Numbered from the stretch's first letter, positions 1-10,042 are shown. The stretch: 64,000 nucleotides of DNA from Candidatus Thalassolituus haligoni (GCF_041222825.1 NZ_CP139482.1:961001-1025000); one strand, 5' to 3'. A program made the numbers and translations. Notes: generated by a model not told the origin, from the sequence alone.

Positions 1-778
1 CATAGTCTTCCAGTGTCAGTACTTCCGGGCGCAGCTGTGTATCAATGCCCAATGCTTCCAGTTGTTCGGCGCTGATGAGCTTTTTTAAAGTGTTTCGTAT
101 GGTTTTACGACGCATACTGAAGGCTTCACGTACGACGGTTTGTAGCATTTTTGTATCTTTAGCGACGATCGGCAGTGTTTCGTAAGGCGTCATTCTGACA
201 ATGGCAGACTCTACTTTGGGCGGCGGATTAAACGATCCTGGCCCGACAATAAACAGCAGCTCTACCTTGCAATAATACTGTGTCATGATGCTCAAGCGGC
301 CATAGTCGGAGTTACCCGGTACCGCTGCCAGGCGTTCGACCACTTCTTTTTGCAACATGAAATGCATGTCTTGCACCAGTGCATGGTGGCTCAGCAAATG
401 AAAAATCAGTGGTGTGGAAATATTGTAGGGCAAATTGCCAATAATACGCAGACGTTTGCCGGGTTCAGCCAGCTGACTGAAATCGAACTTGAGGGCATCC
501 CCTTCGTGAATTTGCAGGCCGGGATAATTAAAGAACTTGGTGCGCAAGATGGGAATCAGATCACGATCCAGCTCAACCACGTTTAACTTGCCAGTGGCTT
601 CCAGCAGCGGCTCGGTAATGGCGCCCATGCCTGGGCCAATTTCTACCAGACAATCATCATCCTTGGGGTAAATGGCGTTGATGATGTTGCTGATCACATA
701 GGGGTCATGGAGAAAGTTCTGCCCAAAGCGCTTGCGGGCCTTGTGGCCGTGCAGATTGGGTTTGGGGTGGCGACTCAT
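1..778 (-). CDS. rsmA: 16S rRNA (adenine1518/1519-N6)-dimethyltransferase RsmA, 3' end cut by window
   Basis: RsmA (KsgA) dimethylates two adjacent adenines in the terminal hairpin of 16S rRNA during small-subunit maturation, using S-adenosylmethionine. The frame is open from the ATG at 778 to the window edge, about 259 residues, so only the last few residues are missing. An N-terminal KRFGQNFL stretch, the SAM-binding VEIGPGMG (residues 45-52) and the catalytic NLPYN motif (115-119) are present. Its ATG overlaps the pdxA TGA in an ATGA junction, so it is translated with pdxA in the surA-pdxA-rsmA operon. Identification is secure. Confidence 0.97.
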   Translation of the reverse strand, partial: MSRHPKPNLHGHKARKRFGQNFLHDPYVISNIINAIYPKDDDCLVEIGPGMGAITEPLLEATGKLNVVELDRDLIPILRTKFFNYPGLQIHEGDALKFDFSQLAEPGKRLRIIGNLPYNISTPLIFHLLSHHALVQDMHFMLQKEVVERLAAVPGNSDYGRLSIMTQYYCKVELLFIVGPGSFNPPPKVESAIVRMTPYETLPIVAKDTKMLQTVVREAFSMRRKTIRNTLKKLISAEQLEALGIDTQLRPEVLTLEDY

Positions 779-1779
779 GCGGTTTTGACTCCGGCGGTGT
801 GGCGGCTGTCGGCCATGTGTGCTGCGACGGCAATGGCCGTGTGCAGGCTACCACTGTCGGCCTTGCCGGTGGCGGCAAGGTCGAGGGCGGTACCATGGTC
901 GACAGAAGTACGAATAAAGGGCAGCCCCAGTGTGATGTTGGCGGCGCGCCCGAAACCATGAAATTTCAGCACTGGCAGGCCTTGATCGTGATACATGGCG
1001 AGGGTGGCGTCAGCGCCAGCGAGATGTTTGGGTGTATACAGGGTATCGGCGGGCAGTGGCCCGATCAGATGGATGCCTTCCTGGCGCAGCTGTGCCAGCG
1101 TGGGTTCGATAATGTCCTGTTCCTCGTGGCCCAGATGGCCATTTTCTCCGGCGTGAGGATTGAGGCCAGCCACCAGAATACGTGGCTGCGGGCAGCCAAA
1201 AAACATTTTCAGGTCATGATCCAGAATACGGATAACCCGGCTCAGGCGCTCGGGGGTGATAGCATCGGCGACGTCCCGTAGCGGCAAGTGGGTGGTGACC
1301 AGAGCCACCCGCAGATCGGTGGTGGCCAACATCATCACAACTTCTTCCACACCGGCAAAATCACGGAAGTATTCGGTATGGCCACTGAATGGCATACCGG
1401 CATCATTGATCACACCTTTGTGCACCGGGGCGGTGACAATCGCATCCCAGTGACCCTCGTTGCATCCCTGAGCTGCGATGGTCAGGGTATCCAGTACATA
1501 ACGGGCATTGGCCGGGTTGAGTTCACCGGCAACGGCGGGTTGTTGCAAGGCGACCGGCTGAACATACAGCGTACCCGTTGGGGTCGGAACTGTGGCGCTG
1601 GCCGGGTTAAAATCCACCAGGGTCAGCGGCAAGCGGAGTTGTCTGGCCCGTTCAGCCAGCAGCTGTGGGTCTGCGATCACCACCAGTTGGTGTTCACTTC
1701 CCTGCTGAGCCAGCTGAATACAAAGGTCGGGGCCAATACCGCCGGGTTCTCCGGCTGTTATTGCCAGACGCAGGGTCAT
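775..1779 (-). CDS. pdxA: 4-hydroxythreonine-4-phosphate dehydrogenase PdxA
   Basis: PdxA oxidises 4-phosphohydroxy-L-threonine with NAD in the DXP-dependent pyridoxal phosphate pathway. The 334-residue length is normal. The N-terminus carries [13 protein letters not shown], and the three metal-ligand histidine contexts of the family are visible ([24 protein letters not shown]). It overlaps surA upstream and rsmA downstream by four bases each, both ATGA junctions. The order surA-pdxA-rsmA is the conserved gammaproteobacterial arrangement. Nothing is unusual. Confidence 0.97.
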   Translation of the reverse strand: MTLRLAITAGEPGGIGPDLCIQLAQQGSEHQLVVIADPQLLAERARQLRLPLTLVDFNPASATVPTPTGTLYVQPVALQQPAVAGELNPANARYVLDTLTIAAQGCNEGHWDAIVTAPVHKGVINDAGMPFSGHTEYFRDFAGVEEVVMMLATTDLRVALVTTHLPLRDVADAITPERLSRVIRILDHDLKMFFGCPQPRILVAGLNPHAGENGHLGHEEQDIIEPTLAQLRQEGIHLIGPLPADTLYTPKHLAGADATLAMYHDQGLPVLKFHGFGRAANITLGLPFIRTSVDHGTALDLAATGKADSGSLHTAIAVAAHMADSRHTAGVKTA

Positions 1780-3056
1780 GCAGGCTCCTTGATGTCAACA
1801 TAGGCTTCGGTGCGGATTTTGCGCAGCCACAACGGCAGCTCTTCTTCAAAGCGACGCGAGTACAGCAATTGACGGATCTGGTTGCGTTGCATTTCCTTAC
1901 CGATATCACTTTGGCGTTGGGCTTGCACCTGCAATATGTGCCAACCGAACTGGGTTTCAAATGGTGCACTGATATTGCCGATTTGTGCCTGCTGCATGGT
2001 GGCATCAAACTCTGGCACCATGGCACCGGGACTGACCCAGCCAAGGTCGCCACCGGCGGAGCCACTGCCAGGGTCGTCGCTGAATTCTTTCGCCAGTACG
2101 GCGAAGTCTGCTCCTTGTAACAGCCGTTGATACAGTTGATTGATCAGTGTTTCACTTTCGTCTTTGCTGCGTAATTCATTCGGACTGACAAGAATATGGC
2201 GCACCTGGTACTGGGTGATTAATTGGCTGTTGCCGCCACGCTTTTCCAGCACGGCAACCAGGTGGTAGCCACTGGAACTGCGGATAGGGTCAGAGACTTC
2301 ACCGGCTGCCAGTGTCGGTACAACCGCAGCAAAAATCCCCGGTAGCTGACCTTCTTTGCGCCAGCCCAGGTCGCCGCCCTTGAGCGCGTTACGACCATCT
2401 GATTCGCCAATGGCAACGTCAGTGAAGTTGGCACCAGCGCGAATACGGGCAACCAGGGCGCGGGCCTTCAATTCGGCTTTTTGCAAGTCGCTGGCGCTGG
2501 CATCGGCAGGAACAGACACCAGAATATGGCCAAGGCGGTATTCGGCGGCAGAGGCCATTTTGCCGATTTCGGAGGCGAGAAAATAATCGACATCCTGATC
2601 GGTGATCTGAATGGTTTCTCCGACCCGGATACGCTGCAGCCGGCTGGTGATCATCTCGGTTTCAATCTGTTCCCTGGCAGTAGCAAAGGGAATGCCTTCG
2701 GCTTCCATCGCAGCGCGGAACTGCTCCAGATTCATCTTGTTCTGGGCGGCAATACGTTGCAGGGAGTCGTTCAGCTGGGCATCGCTGATACGAATACCAA
2801 TGCGCTTGGCCAGCTGCAGTTGAATACTTTCCTCAATCAGACGATCCAGTACCTGTTTTTTCAGTACCGAGTCATCAGGCAGGTTGGCTCCACGGTTCTG
2901 GCTGCGGACATTCTGCACCCGCTGCTGCAACTGTGAGGCCATGATCGCGTCGTCATCAACGATTGCAACGACTTGGTCAATCAGTACCGGCTCGGCGTGG
3001 CTCAGCGTGCTGCTGAGGGTGAGGAAAAACAGGAAAATCAGCTTGTTAATAGTCAT
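1776..3056 (-). CDS. surA: Periplasmic chaperone / peptidyl-prolyl isomerase SurA
   Basis: SurA escorts unfolded outer-membrane proteins, including LptD, across the periplasm. The chosen ATG at 3056 gives 426 residues beginning with a clear signal peptide ([17 protein letters not shown]). A longer frame exists but would bury the signal peptide. Two parvulin domains are recognisable from their openings, [11 protein letters not shown] and [11 protein letters not shown], after an N-terminal chaperone region starting [12 protein letters not shown]. The start lies inside the last 11 bases of lptD, so SurA is made from the same transcript as its major client. Confidence 0.96.
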   Translation of the reverse strand: MTINKLIFLFFLTLSSTLSHAEPVLIDQVVAIVDDDAIMASQLQQRVQNVRSQNRGANLPDDSVLKKQVLDRLIEESIQLQLAKRIGIRISDAQLNDSLQRIAAQNKMNLEQFRAAMEAEGIPFATAREQIETEMITSRLQRIRVGETIQITDQDVDYFLASEIGKMASAAEYRLGHILVSVPADASASDLQKAELKARALVARIRAGANFTDVAIGESDGRNALKGGDLGWRKEGQLPGIFAAVVPTLAAGEVSDPIRSSSGYHLVAVLEKRGGNSQLITQYQVRHILVSPNELRSKDESETLINQLYQRLLQGADFAVLAKEFSDDPGSGSAGGDLGWVSPGAMVPEFDATMQQAQIGNISAPFETQFGWHILQVQAQRQSDIGKEMQRNQIRQLLYSRRFEEELPLWLRKIRTEAYVDIKEPA

Positions 3057-5526
3057 GGTATTGCCGTCTGGAGTAACCTTTGATGCTGTTGCGAACGGTG
3101 GCGTCGGTGCCGCCACCCAGCGTGCTGAGACCTTTGAGCTGAATACTGAACATCAGGCTCTGGCTCTTTTCGGTGCTGTAGCTGGCGCTGTCATCGGCTG
3201 TCGGAGAAGACTCCTTGTACAGCACTTGCAAGCGCCAGCAACAATTCTGGTATTCAAATCCGGCCAGCGATTCCAGTACGGAGCTGGTGGGGCGACGCTC
3301 GCCTTCCGGGTAGTTCTTCATATCCTTGAGTACGCGTCCGGTCAGGGCCCAGCGATCACTGAGCGCCCAGAAGGCGTTGATATCGGCCTGATACAGGTCA
3401 GTCTCGATCGTACCACTATCGGAATTCTCGCTTTGAACCTTGTTAACAGAAAGGTTCAGCATGCGGTTGCTGAGCGGCGCATAGCCGACTCCCAGACGGC
3501 GCTGGCGAGCATAGTCGCCATACACATCCCACTCCAGTGTCTGGTTCAAACGCCAGTGTCTGCCCGGACGCCATTCCACTTCGGCCAGTGTACTGGAGGT
3601 GGCGTGGCTGTCATTGACTTCGTCGCTGTCGAGCTGAACCTTGCGACGATCGCCGAAATAGACCCGGCCGAGGCTAAAACGCAGCCATTCATCCCCGCGC
3701 TGATCGATAATCCGGCTGGTGACGCCAAGGCTGACCTGTTCGAGATCGGCGAGACGATCGGCACCGATAAAACGATCACCCTGAAACAGGCTGTCGTAGC
3801 TGACACTGGTGACCTTGGTATCAAAGGCGGGAATTGCATCCTGGCCCGACTGGTAAGGGCTTTTGACCCAGAACAGGCGCGGTTCCAGCGTTTGGATCTG
3901 GATAGTATCAAACCAGTGTAACGGTCGTTCAAAAAACAGCCCTGAATCGAGACTGTAACGGGGGACGCCGTAATTGACCACGGTGTTGTAATCGAAGCTG
4001 TCTGGACTGCTCAGACGATAATAGCGATAGCGGTAACTGGCTTCCGGCTGGATATAACTGTACGGCTGTTCGAAACGCCAGGCGATGGCGTTGTCGCTGA
4101 CCAGCCGACGGCCATCGAGAGAAGCAAAGCCGGTCAGAGTCTGCTCACTGCCGTTGATGGTAGCGCTGTCTTCCCGTTCGAAACGACTGCCTTGCAAACG
4201 GCTGCTTACCCGCCAGCGATCGTATCGTTGCTGATAGTCGAGGGTGGCCTGAGGCAAGCGTTTGTAAGGCCGGTCAGCCAGGTCAATGGTATCGTCGATG
4301 GTCTGAAAACCCTCGGCCAGCAACTCAAACCGCCAGGCATCGTTCTGGTAACGCAGCTGGCCCAAACGCGGTAAGTGGGTAGTACGGTCGATCGCGGTGG
4401 ATGAGTTCAGATCGGCGAGATAGTCGTTGTCGCTGACGTGGTTGTAGACCCAGCGATGTTGCCAGTGCGGCCCCAGAGTGCCGGACTGCTGGTAGTTGAT
4501 CAGCCAGCGTTCACGCTCGTCGGTGGCGTCCTGATTAAGGTAGGCATAGTTCAGCTCACCGTCGCCAAGCCAACGGGTTTTGTGGCGCAACTGGCTTTCC
4601 CACAACCAGCCGCGCTGGTTGAAGTAGTGCGGCGCGATAGTCGCGTCCAGATTGCTGGCCAGATTCAGGTAGAACGGCAACTTCAGTTCTTCCAGACCGG
4701 CGTTACCGCCCAGCGAGAAGCTGGGATCGAGGAAACCCGTGGTACGACGATCATCAATCGGGAAACGATAATAGGGGATGTAGAAAACAGGGACATCCAT
4801 CACTTCCAGACGGGTGTTCCAGGCACTGCCAATGCCCTGCTGTTGATCGAGATAAATATGGCTGGCTGCGATACGCCAATCGTCCTGGCCCGGTTCACAC
4901 CAGGTGACGGTGGCTTCATTCAGTTCGATGGTGCCTTCCGAACGGGTTGTCATACTGGTTGCAGTACCGCGCATATGGCGTGCGGGTAGCGCATAGCGGG
5001 CACTTTCCAGTACCAGTTCACTACGACTGTTGGCGGCGCTCTGCTGTTCTTGAAAGCGAGCATGGTCACTGTGGACGGTCACTTCGTCATTAAAAAAACT
5101 GACGTCGCTATCAAACTCTGCCTGACGCAGGCTGGCATCCCAGCGCGCAGAATCGCTTTTTAATACGTAGTCTTCTCGTCGCATGCTGACGGAACCGGTG
5201 AACTCGGCGTTGCCATTACGATCTACGAACGCCTGCTCGGATTCGGCTTCGAGACGGCCATCAGAGAGCGGTAGCAGCTGGTTGGGCAGGTAGCGACCGG
5301 AGCAGAATGACGGCAGCCCGGCAAGCTCAGCATCACTCAGTAGCGCCCGTGGATACCAATTCAGCAGCGGTGTTTCAGCCTGAGCCAGGGCGCTGGTGCT
5401 CGCCGTGCAGAAGGCGATCAGTAGCAGCCTGCAGGCGTAACGAGCAGGCAGGCGCGATGGCGTCAGCGGCATGCGAATGGGCATCGGCTGTGTATGGATT
5501 GCATCTGAATGTCTGTGATCCGCCAT
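3046..5526 (-). CDS. lptD: LPS-assembly outer-membrane protein LptD
   Basis: LptD is the beta-barrel that, plugged by the lipoprotein LptE, inserts lipopolysaccharide into the outer leaflet. The protein is 826 residues from the first ATG. ATGs at 5484 or 5472 would place the signal peptide (CRLLLIAFCTASTSALAQA) nearer the N-terminus and may be the true start. An OstA-like periplasmic domain follows, then the long barrel. Cysteines near the N-terminus (LPSFCSG, TWCEPGQD) and a C-terminal QNCCWRL pair fit the disulfide pattern needed for LptD function. First gene of the lptD-surA-pdxA-rsmA operon, divergent from amgK. Confidence 0.96.
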   Translation of the reverse strand: MADHRHSDAIHTQPMPIRMPLTPSRLPARYACRLLLIAFCTASTSALAQAETPLLNWYPRALLSDAELAGLPSFCSGRYLPNQLLPLSDGRLEAESEQAFVDRNGNAEFTGSVSMRREDYVLKSDSARWDASLRQAEFDSDVSFFNDEVTVHSDHARFQEQQSAANSRSELVLESARYALPARHMRGTATSMTTRSEGTIELNEATVTWCEPGQDDWRIAASHIYLDQQQGIGSAWNTRLEVMDVPVFYIPYYRFPIDDRRTTGFLDPSFSLGGNAGLEELKLPFYLNLASNLDATIAPHYFNQRGWLWESQLRHKTRWLGDGELNYAYLNQDATDERERWLINYQQSGTLGPHWQHRWVYNHVSDNDYLADLNSSTAIDRTTHLPRLGQLRYQNDAWRFELLAEGFQTIDDTIDLADRPYKRLPQATLDYQQRYDRWRVSSRLQGSRFEREDSATINGSEQTLTGFASLDGRRLVSDNAIAWRFEQPYSYIQPEASYRYRYYRLSSPDSFDYNTVVNYGVPRYSLDSGLFFERPLHWFDTIQIQTLEPRLFWVKSPYQSGQDAIPAFDTKVTSVSYDSLFQGDRFIGADRLADLEQVSLGVTSRIIDQRGDEWLRFSLGRVYFGDRRKVQLDSDEVNDSHATSSTLAEVEWRPGRHWRLNQTLEWDVYGDYARQRRLGVGYAPLSNRMLNLSVNKVQSENSDSGTIETDLYQADINAFWALSDRWALTGRVLKDMKNYPEGERRPTSSVLESLAGFEYQNCCWRLQVLYKESSPTADDSASYSTEKSQSLMFSIQLKGLSTLGGGTDATVRNSIKGYSRRQYHDY

Positions 5527-5634
5527 GGCTGAGCGTGGGTGCCTGTACTGTGAAGTGTGCTATCTTAGCGCGCAGATGATACGGGGGGCGCTCAACGCGC
5601 GCAATTTTAGATCGATAACAAATGTGAGGCCAGC

Positions 5635-6654
5635 ATGGATCCGCGCCTTGATCACCTGGTTGACTGGGCGTCCAGTACCATTCGCCGCGAGGCGAACCTG
5701 GATGTTAATACTAGCCTGGAAACGGTGTCTGGTGATGCCAGTTTCCGCCGTTACTTCCGCCTGAGAGGCCTGGGCAAGAGCTGGATTCTTGTCGACGCCC
5801 CGCCAGACAAGGAAGATAACCCGCGTTTTATTCGTATTGCCGAGCAATGGCGTCACCAGCAGGTGGCGGTTCCCCAAGTACTGGCCGCAGATATCGACCA
5901 GGGTTTTATGTTACTCGAAGACTTTGGTGACCATCTGCTATGGGCGGCTTTGCACGATCCGGCTGCAACCGACAAGCAAATACTGGCGCTGTATCGGCAG
6001 GCGATTGAGCAACTGGTGCAGCTACAGGGTGTCAGCTGCCGTCAGCTGCCTGCTTATGATGAAGCGTGTCTGCAACGAGAAATGGAGCTGTTTCGTGACT
6101 GGTTGTGCGGCCAACAGCTGCAACTGGCACTGACAGCCGCCGAACACTGCATGCTGGATCGGGTGTTTGATCTGCTTGCTCGCCAGGCATTAGCGCAACC
6201 AATAGTAACGGTGCACCGGGATTATCACTCCCGCAACCTGATGCTGAAACCGGATGGCGGGTTGGGCATTATTGATTTTCAGGATGCCCTGGCTGGCCCT
6301 TCCACTTACGATCTGGTGTCGCTGGTTCGAGATTGCTACGTGCGCTGGCCGCAGGCGCTGGTGGATGAACTGGTGGCCTATTATTGGGAGTTGGCCCGAC
6401 CGTTTGGTTATTATCTCGGTGATTGGGAACACTGCGTGCGGGACGTTGACTGGATGGGTCTGCAGCGACACCTCAAGGCCGCCGGTATTTTTGCCCGCCT
6501 CAATTTGCGCGACCATAAACCGACCTATCTGGCCGATATTCCCAATACCTGCCAGTACCTGGTGGATATTGCCAGACGTTACGACGAACTGAGTGACTTC
6601 AGTCTCTGGCTCAACCAGCGGCTGATGCCCGCACTGGTGCAGTTATCCCGATGA
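5635..6654 (+). CDS. amgK: N-acetylmuramate/N-acetylglucosamine anomeric kinase AmgK (APH-fold kinase)
   Basis: AmgK phosphorylates the anomeric carbon of recycled N-acetylmuramic acid, the first step of a peptidoglycan-recycling shortcut that bypasses de novo UDP-MurNAc synthesis and underlies intrinsic fosfomycin tolerance in Pseudomonas. The 339-residue protein has an aminoglycoside-phosphotransferase fold with the catalytic loop VHRDYHSRNLML and the metal-binding IIDFQDA. GAGG precedes the ATG by six bases. The stop overlaps the murU start (ATGA). The family assignment is certain; the sugar specificity rests on the murU neighbour and the lptD context, as in pseudomonads. Confidence 0.9.
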   Translation: MDPRLDHLVDWASSTIRREANLDVNTSLETVSGDASFRRYFRLRGLGKSWILVDAPPDKEDNPRFIRIAEQWRHQQVAVPQVLAADIDQGFMLLEDFGDHLLWAALHDPAATDKQILALYRQAIEQLVQLQGVSCRQLPAYDEACLQREMELFRDWLCGQQLQLALTAAEHCMLDRVFDLLARQALAQPIVTVHRDYHSRNLMLKPDGGLGIIDFQDALAGPSTYDLVSLVRDCYVRWPQALVDELVAYYWELARPFGYYLGDWEHCVRDVDWMGLQRHLKAAGIFARLNLRDHKPTYLADIPNTCQYLVDIARRYDELSDFSLWLNQRLMPALVQLSR

Positions 6655-7343
6655 AAGCAATGATCCTGGCTGCTGGTCGAGGCCAGCGTATGGCGCCATT
6701 GACCGATCATTGCCCCAAACCGTTGTTACCACTGGCGGGCAAACCGCTGATTGTTCATCATATTGAAAAACTGGTCGCGGCAGGTATCACCGAACTGGTG
6801 ATTAACCACGCCTGGCTAGGAGATATGCTTGAAACCCAGCTACAGGATGGCCAGCAATGGGGTGCAACCATTCGCTATTCCGCTGAAGCGATTGCCCTGG
6901 AAACCGCTGGCGGCGTACGACAGGCGCTGCCGTTGCTGGGAGATCAGCCGTTTTTATTGGTTAACGGCGATGTCTGGACTGACTGGGACTATCAGGAAGC
7001 GGTCAGAACCTTATCCTCCGGGGTACTCGACGACGGCACTCTGGCCTGGCTGTGGCTGACGGATAACCCGCTTCATAACCCGGCGGGCGATTTTTCCCTT
7101 GACGGTACCGAGGTTGCGGCAGAGGCTGGCGACCAGGGTTTGACGTTTACCGGTATCAGTCTGATTCACCCCGACTTGTTGGCCGGAATATCTATGGGGA
7201 AGCAGGCATTGGCACCGATATTACGTCAGGCAATGGCACGCAAGCAGGTAAAAGGCTGCTTGCTTAATGGTTGCTGGACAGATGTGGGTACTCCACAGCG
7301 TCTGGCAGAACTGGAACAGCAACTCACCAGAGAGACGTTCTGA
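6651..7343 (+). CDS. murU: N-acetylmuramate alpha-1-phosphate uridylyltransferase MurU
   Basis: MurU converts MurNAc-1-phosphate and UTP to UDP-MurNAc, completing the recycling step begun by AmgK. At 230 residues it has the usual nucleotidyltransferase opening (MILAAGRGQRMAPLT followed by KPLLPLAGKPL), the LVNGDVWTD metal-binding motif and a C-terminal NGCWTDVGTP. It is joined to amgK by an ATGA overlap and to djlA by TGATG, so the three genes are translationally linked. Related sugar-1-phosphate nucleotidyltransferases are similar in sequence; the amgK partner makes MurU the best call. Confidence 0.9.
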   Translation: MKAMILAAGRGQRMAPLTDHCPKPLLPLAGKPLIVHHIEKLVAAGITELVINHAWLGDMLETQLQDGQQWGATIRYSAEAIALETAGGVRQALPLLGDQPFLLVNGDVWTDWDYQEAVRTLSSGVLDDGTLAWLWLTDNPLHNPAGDFSLDGTEVAAEAGDQGLTFTGISLIHPDLLAGISMGKQALAPILRQAMARKQVKGCLLNGCWTDVGTPQRLAELEQQLTRETF

Positions 7344-8137
7344 TGCTATGGATGGGAAAAGCCATGGGCAGCATGCTCGGTTTTATGACCGGCGGCCCGT
7401 TTGGCATGATGATAGGCGCATTTGTAGGCCATATGTTCGACCAGAACCTGGAAAATGCCTGGGGTGGCCAGTTAATGACACTGGCTCGCCCCGGCGGTGC
7501 TGGTGATGTTCGCCAGCTGTATGTGTCATCCCTGTGTCGTTGCATGGGGCGGATTGCCAAGGCTGATGGCCGCGTCAGTGAGGAAGAAATAGCCGCTGCC
7601 AATTTTATTATGGACCGGATGCAGCTCAAGGACGCTGCCAGGCAGCAAGCGATTGCCTGGTTTCAGGAAGGTAAAGACACGGAGTTTTCATTCGATAGCG
7701 AGCTGGAACAGCTGCGGCCGCGACTGAGCTTGCCGATGGCACAGATGTTTCTGGAAGTGGTGATGACCATCGGTTACGCCGATGGCGAGTTGTCACCCGC
7801 AGAGTGGGCCATGATTGAGCATCTCAGTAACGTACTGGGTATTAGCCAGACGCAGATCGATCGGGTCAAAGAACGGATCGAAGCAGCCATGTTTCAGGCG
7901 CGTAACGGCGGTGTCAGCCAAAGCCAGCAATTGGAGCAGGCTTATAAAACACTGGGCGTGCGGTCTGATGTTGATGACGAAACGCTGAAAAAAACCTATC
8001 GACGGTTAATGAGCCAGAATCACCCCGACAAGCTCTCTGCCAGTGGTATGCCAGAAGAAATGCTGCGCTTGGCGAAAGAAAAAACCCAGCAAATCCAGAC
8101 CTCCTACGCCATGATCCGCAAGGCGCGATCACTCTGA
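7343..8137 (+). CDS. djlA: DjlA-type membrane J-domain co-chaperone
   Basis: DjlA proteins stimulate DnaK at the inner membrane and influence envelope stress signalling. The ATG at 7343 overlaps the murU stop (TGATG), giving 264 residues. The N-terminus is a short glycine- and methionine-rich membrane segment (MGSMLGFMTGGPFGMMIGAF). A TerB-like helical domain follows (about residues 55-170), and a C-terminal J domain has the diagnostic HPD in SQNHPDKLS. Last gene of the amgK-murU-djlA unit; the 3' side is interrupted 140 bases later by an insertion sequence. Confidence 0.93.
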   Translation: MLWMGKAMGSMLGFMTGGPFGMMIGAFVGHMFDQNLENAWGGQLMTLARPGGAGDVRQLYVSSLCRCMGRIAKADGRVSEEEIAAANFIMDRMQLKDAARQQAIAWFQEGKDTEFSFDSELEQLRPRLSLPMAQMFLEVVMTIGYADGELSPAEWAMIEHLSNVLGISQTQIDRVKERIEAAMFQARNGGVSQSQQLEQAYKTLGVRSDVDDETLKKTYRRLMSQNHPDKLSASGMPEEMLRLAKEKTQQIQTSYAMIRKARSL

Positions 8138-8151
8138 CGAGTGTTGTGTGG

Positions 8152-8171
8152 CACAGGCCTCAGGGCCTGTG
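8152..8171. terminator. Hairpin after djlA
   Basis: A perfect 8-bp stem (CACAGGCC / GGCCTGTG) with a TCAG loop lies 14 bases after the djlA stop. It lacks a run of T, so it is a weak or Rho-assisted terminator at best. Before the insertion sequence entered, it would have stood between the convergent djlA and arfB genes and could have served both. Confidence 0.45.
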
Positions 8172-8279
8172 ACCATGTTGTGACTCGAACTGTCTCATCA
8201 CCAAGCAAGCCCATTGACCTACTGGCCAACAAAACCCGCTTCCCGCAGTAGAACGCCCCCTGGACTGACAGACTCCTAG

Positions 8280-9577
8280 CAGGCCGTTGATTTTATCCCT
8301 GATGCCTACTGGCTTCGATACAATACTCTTTTTCAATGGATTCCCGGACTCCCATGCGTGGCGCTGACATTACCCAAGAAGCCTTGTTCACCACCATCAA
8401 ACTGGATGAACTGGTTCCACAGGATCACCCTTTGAGATCCATCAAAATCCTGTTTGATCAGGCGCTCACCAATATCGATTGGAAACTCAGCCTGATCTAT
8501 TCCGAGCGTGGCCGGGAATCTATTCCTCCGGAGCGTCTATTGAGAGCCTTGCTGCTGCAAATCCTCTTCAGTATTCGCAGCGAACGGCAACTGGTCGAGC
8601 AGATTCAGTACAACATGCTTTATCGCTGGTTTATTGGTTTGAGTATTGATGATCCGGTCTGGGATCATTCGACTTTCAGCGTCAATCGGGATCGTTTGAT
8701 CCGCCATGACGTCAGCACCGAATTATTCGCCGAGGTGATTGCCACAGCCCGAAAACAACAACTCCTGTCGAACGATCATTTTAGTGTCGATGGCACATTG
8801 ATGCAGGCCTGGGCTTCCCAAAAGAGTTTTCGGCCAAAGCAATCTGATGACGATCAGGATAAGGGCGAAGGGCCATCCGGACGCAATCAGGAAGAGAACT
8901 TTCGTGGCACCAAACGCCGTAATGACACGCATGAATCAACCACGGATCCGGATGCGAGGCTGTTCAAAAAATCCAAAGGACAAGAGGCCCGATTATCCTT
9001 CATGGGACACACTGTCATGGAAAATCGGAATGGTTTGATCGTTGCGACACAAGCCAGTCTGGCGACCGGAACAGCGGAAAGAGACGTCGCCCAAGGGCTT
9101 TTAAAAGCACTGCCGGGAGCTCATCGTAAAACCGTGGGTGCGGATAAAAACTACGACACCAAAGGGTTTGTGAAGGAATGCAGGAAGCACCGCATCACGC
9201 CCCATGTTGCTCGCAATGACAAACGGTCAGGTGGCTCAGCCATCGATGGTCGAACCAGTAACAAAGCGGGTTATGCCGCCAGTCAGATTGTGCGTAAACG
9301 TGTCGAGGAACCTTTCGGCTGGGGTAAGACCGTCGGCCACTTACGGCAGTTAAAAGTGAGAGGACTTGCGAAGGTCAACAGTGTTCTTGAGATGACCATG
9401 ATGGCTTATAACCTGGTGCGAATGTCCAAGTTACAGGGTCAATCCGTCTGATGACCGGAAACGGGATGGATCATCCTGTTTCCGGTGGAAAAACCACTCA
9501 AAAAACAACCAAATAAGCGTGATTTAGCGAGTTGAAAAGCTTCTGTCAGCAAAGCGAATAAGAATTTCAACAGCCTG
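8280..9577 (+). mobile_element. Complete IS5-family insertion sequence, 1298 bp, CTAG target duplication
   Basis: The ends are inverted repeats: CAGGCCGTTGATTTT on the left and, read from the other strand, CAGGCTGTTGAAATT on the right. CTAG stands immediately outside both ends (8276-8279 and 9578-9581). This matches the 4-bp YTAR target preference known for part of the IS5 family. One intact transposase fills the element. Because CTAG is palindromic, the exact boundary could shift by a few bases. The right-hand CTAG contains the arfB stop codon, so the insertion landed between djlA and arfB without truncating either. Confidence 0.88.
8336..9451 (+). CDS. IS5-family DDE transposase
   Basis: The 371-residue transposase carries an N-terminal DNA-binding region (PLRSIKILFDQ and the following helical segment, the DUF772-like part of IS5 transposases) and a DDE nuclease core. 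The likely catalytic acidic residues lie in FSVDGTLMQAW, VGADKNYD and RVEEPFGWGK. The frame is intact with no frameshift, so the element may still be active. ATG codons at residues 1 and 7 are both possible starts. It is the only complete transposase gene in the window. Confidence 0.93.
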   Translation: MDSRTPMRGADITQEALFTTIKLDELVPQDHPLRSIKILFDQALTNIDWKLSLIYSERGRESIPPERLLRALLLQILFSIRSERQLVEQIQYNMLYRWFIGLSIDDPVWDHSTFSVNRDRLIRHDVSTELFAEVIATARKQQLLSNDHFSVDGTLMQAWASQKSFRPKQSDDDQDKGEGPSGRNQEENFRGTKRRNDTHESTTDPDARLFKKSKGQEARLSFMGHTVMENRNGLIVATQASLATGTAERDVAQGLLKALPGAHRKTVGADKNYDTKGFVKECRKHRITPHVARNDKRSGGSAIDGRTSNKAGYAASQIVRKRVEEPFGWGKTVGHLRQLKVRGLAKVNSVLEMTMMAYNLVRMSKLQGQSV

Positions 9578-10018
9578 CTAGGTATCGACCTTGCCGACTT
9601 TACCGCGCAGGTTTTTGATCTGCCCGCGCCGGGTTTTCTGATCGACCCGTTTACGCTGTGACGAACGGGTGGGTCGGGTAGCGACTCTGGGTGGCAAGAC
9701 AACGGTTGCCTTGCGGATCAGCTCGGCCAGACGCTCCAGCGCATCCTGACGGTTTTTTTCCTGGGTGCGGTGTTGCTGCGCCTTGATCACAATAATACCG
9801 TCTTTGCTGATACGACTGTCGGAGGTATTGGCAAGGCGTTCCTTGATATAGGCCGGCAAGGACGATGCGCCAATATCAAAGCGCAGGTGGATAGCGCTGG
9901 ATACCTTGTTAACATTCTGGCCCCCAGCCCCTTGAGCGCGGATGGCCAGTAATTCGATCTGATACAGCGGGACGGAGAGGCGGCTGGAAATTTCCAGTTC
10001 AGTTTCGGAGTCAGTCAT
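9578..10018 (-). CDS. arfB: Alternative ribosome-rescue factor ArfB (peptidyl-tRNA hydrolase)
   Basis: ArfB (YaeJ) binds stalled ribosomes lacking a stop codon and releases the chain with a GGQ loop, backing up tmRNA. The 146 residues include AQGAGGQNVNKV with GGQ at 32-34, the RF-1 signature SRISKDGIIVI, and a basic C-terminal tail rich in Lys/Arg that would occupy the mRNA channel. The stop codon TAG is part of the CTAG next to the IS end. Since CTAG is the presumed target, the stop is probably native, but transcription past the gene now runs into the element. Confidence 0.93.
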   Translation of the reverse strand: MTDSETELEISSRLSVPLYQIELLAIRAQGAGGQNVNKVSSAIHLRFDIGASSLPAYIKERLANTSDSRISKDGIIVIKAQQHRTQEKNRQDALERLAELIRKATVVLPPRVATRPTRSSQRKRVDQKTRRGQIKNLRGKVGKVDT

Positions 10019-10042
10019 GGCGTTCTGTTGGTTATAAAAGTG

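Noticed and set aside
2884..3921. 345-codon plus-strand frame over surA and lptD
   Set aside because: Antisense to two certain genes in a conserved operon; no domain recognised.
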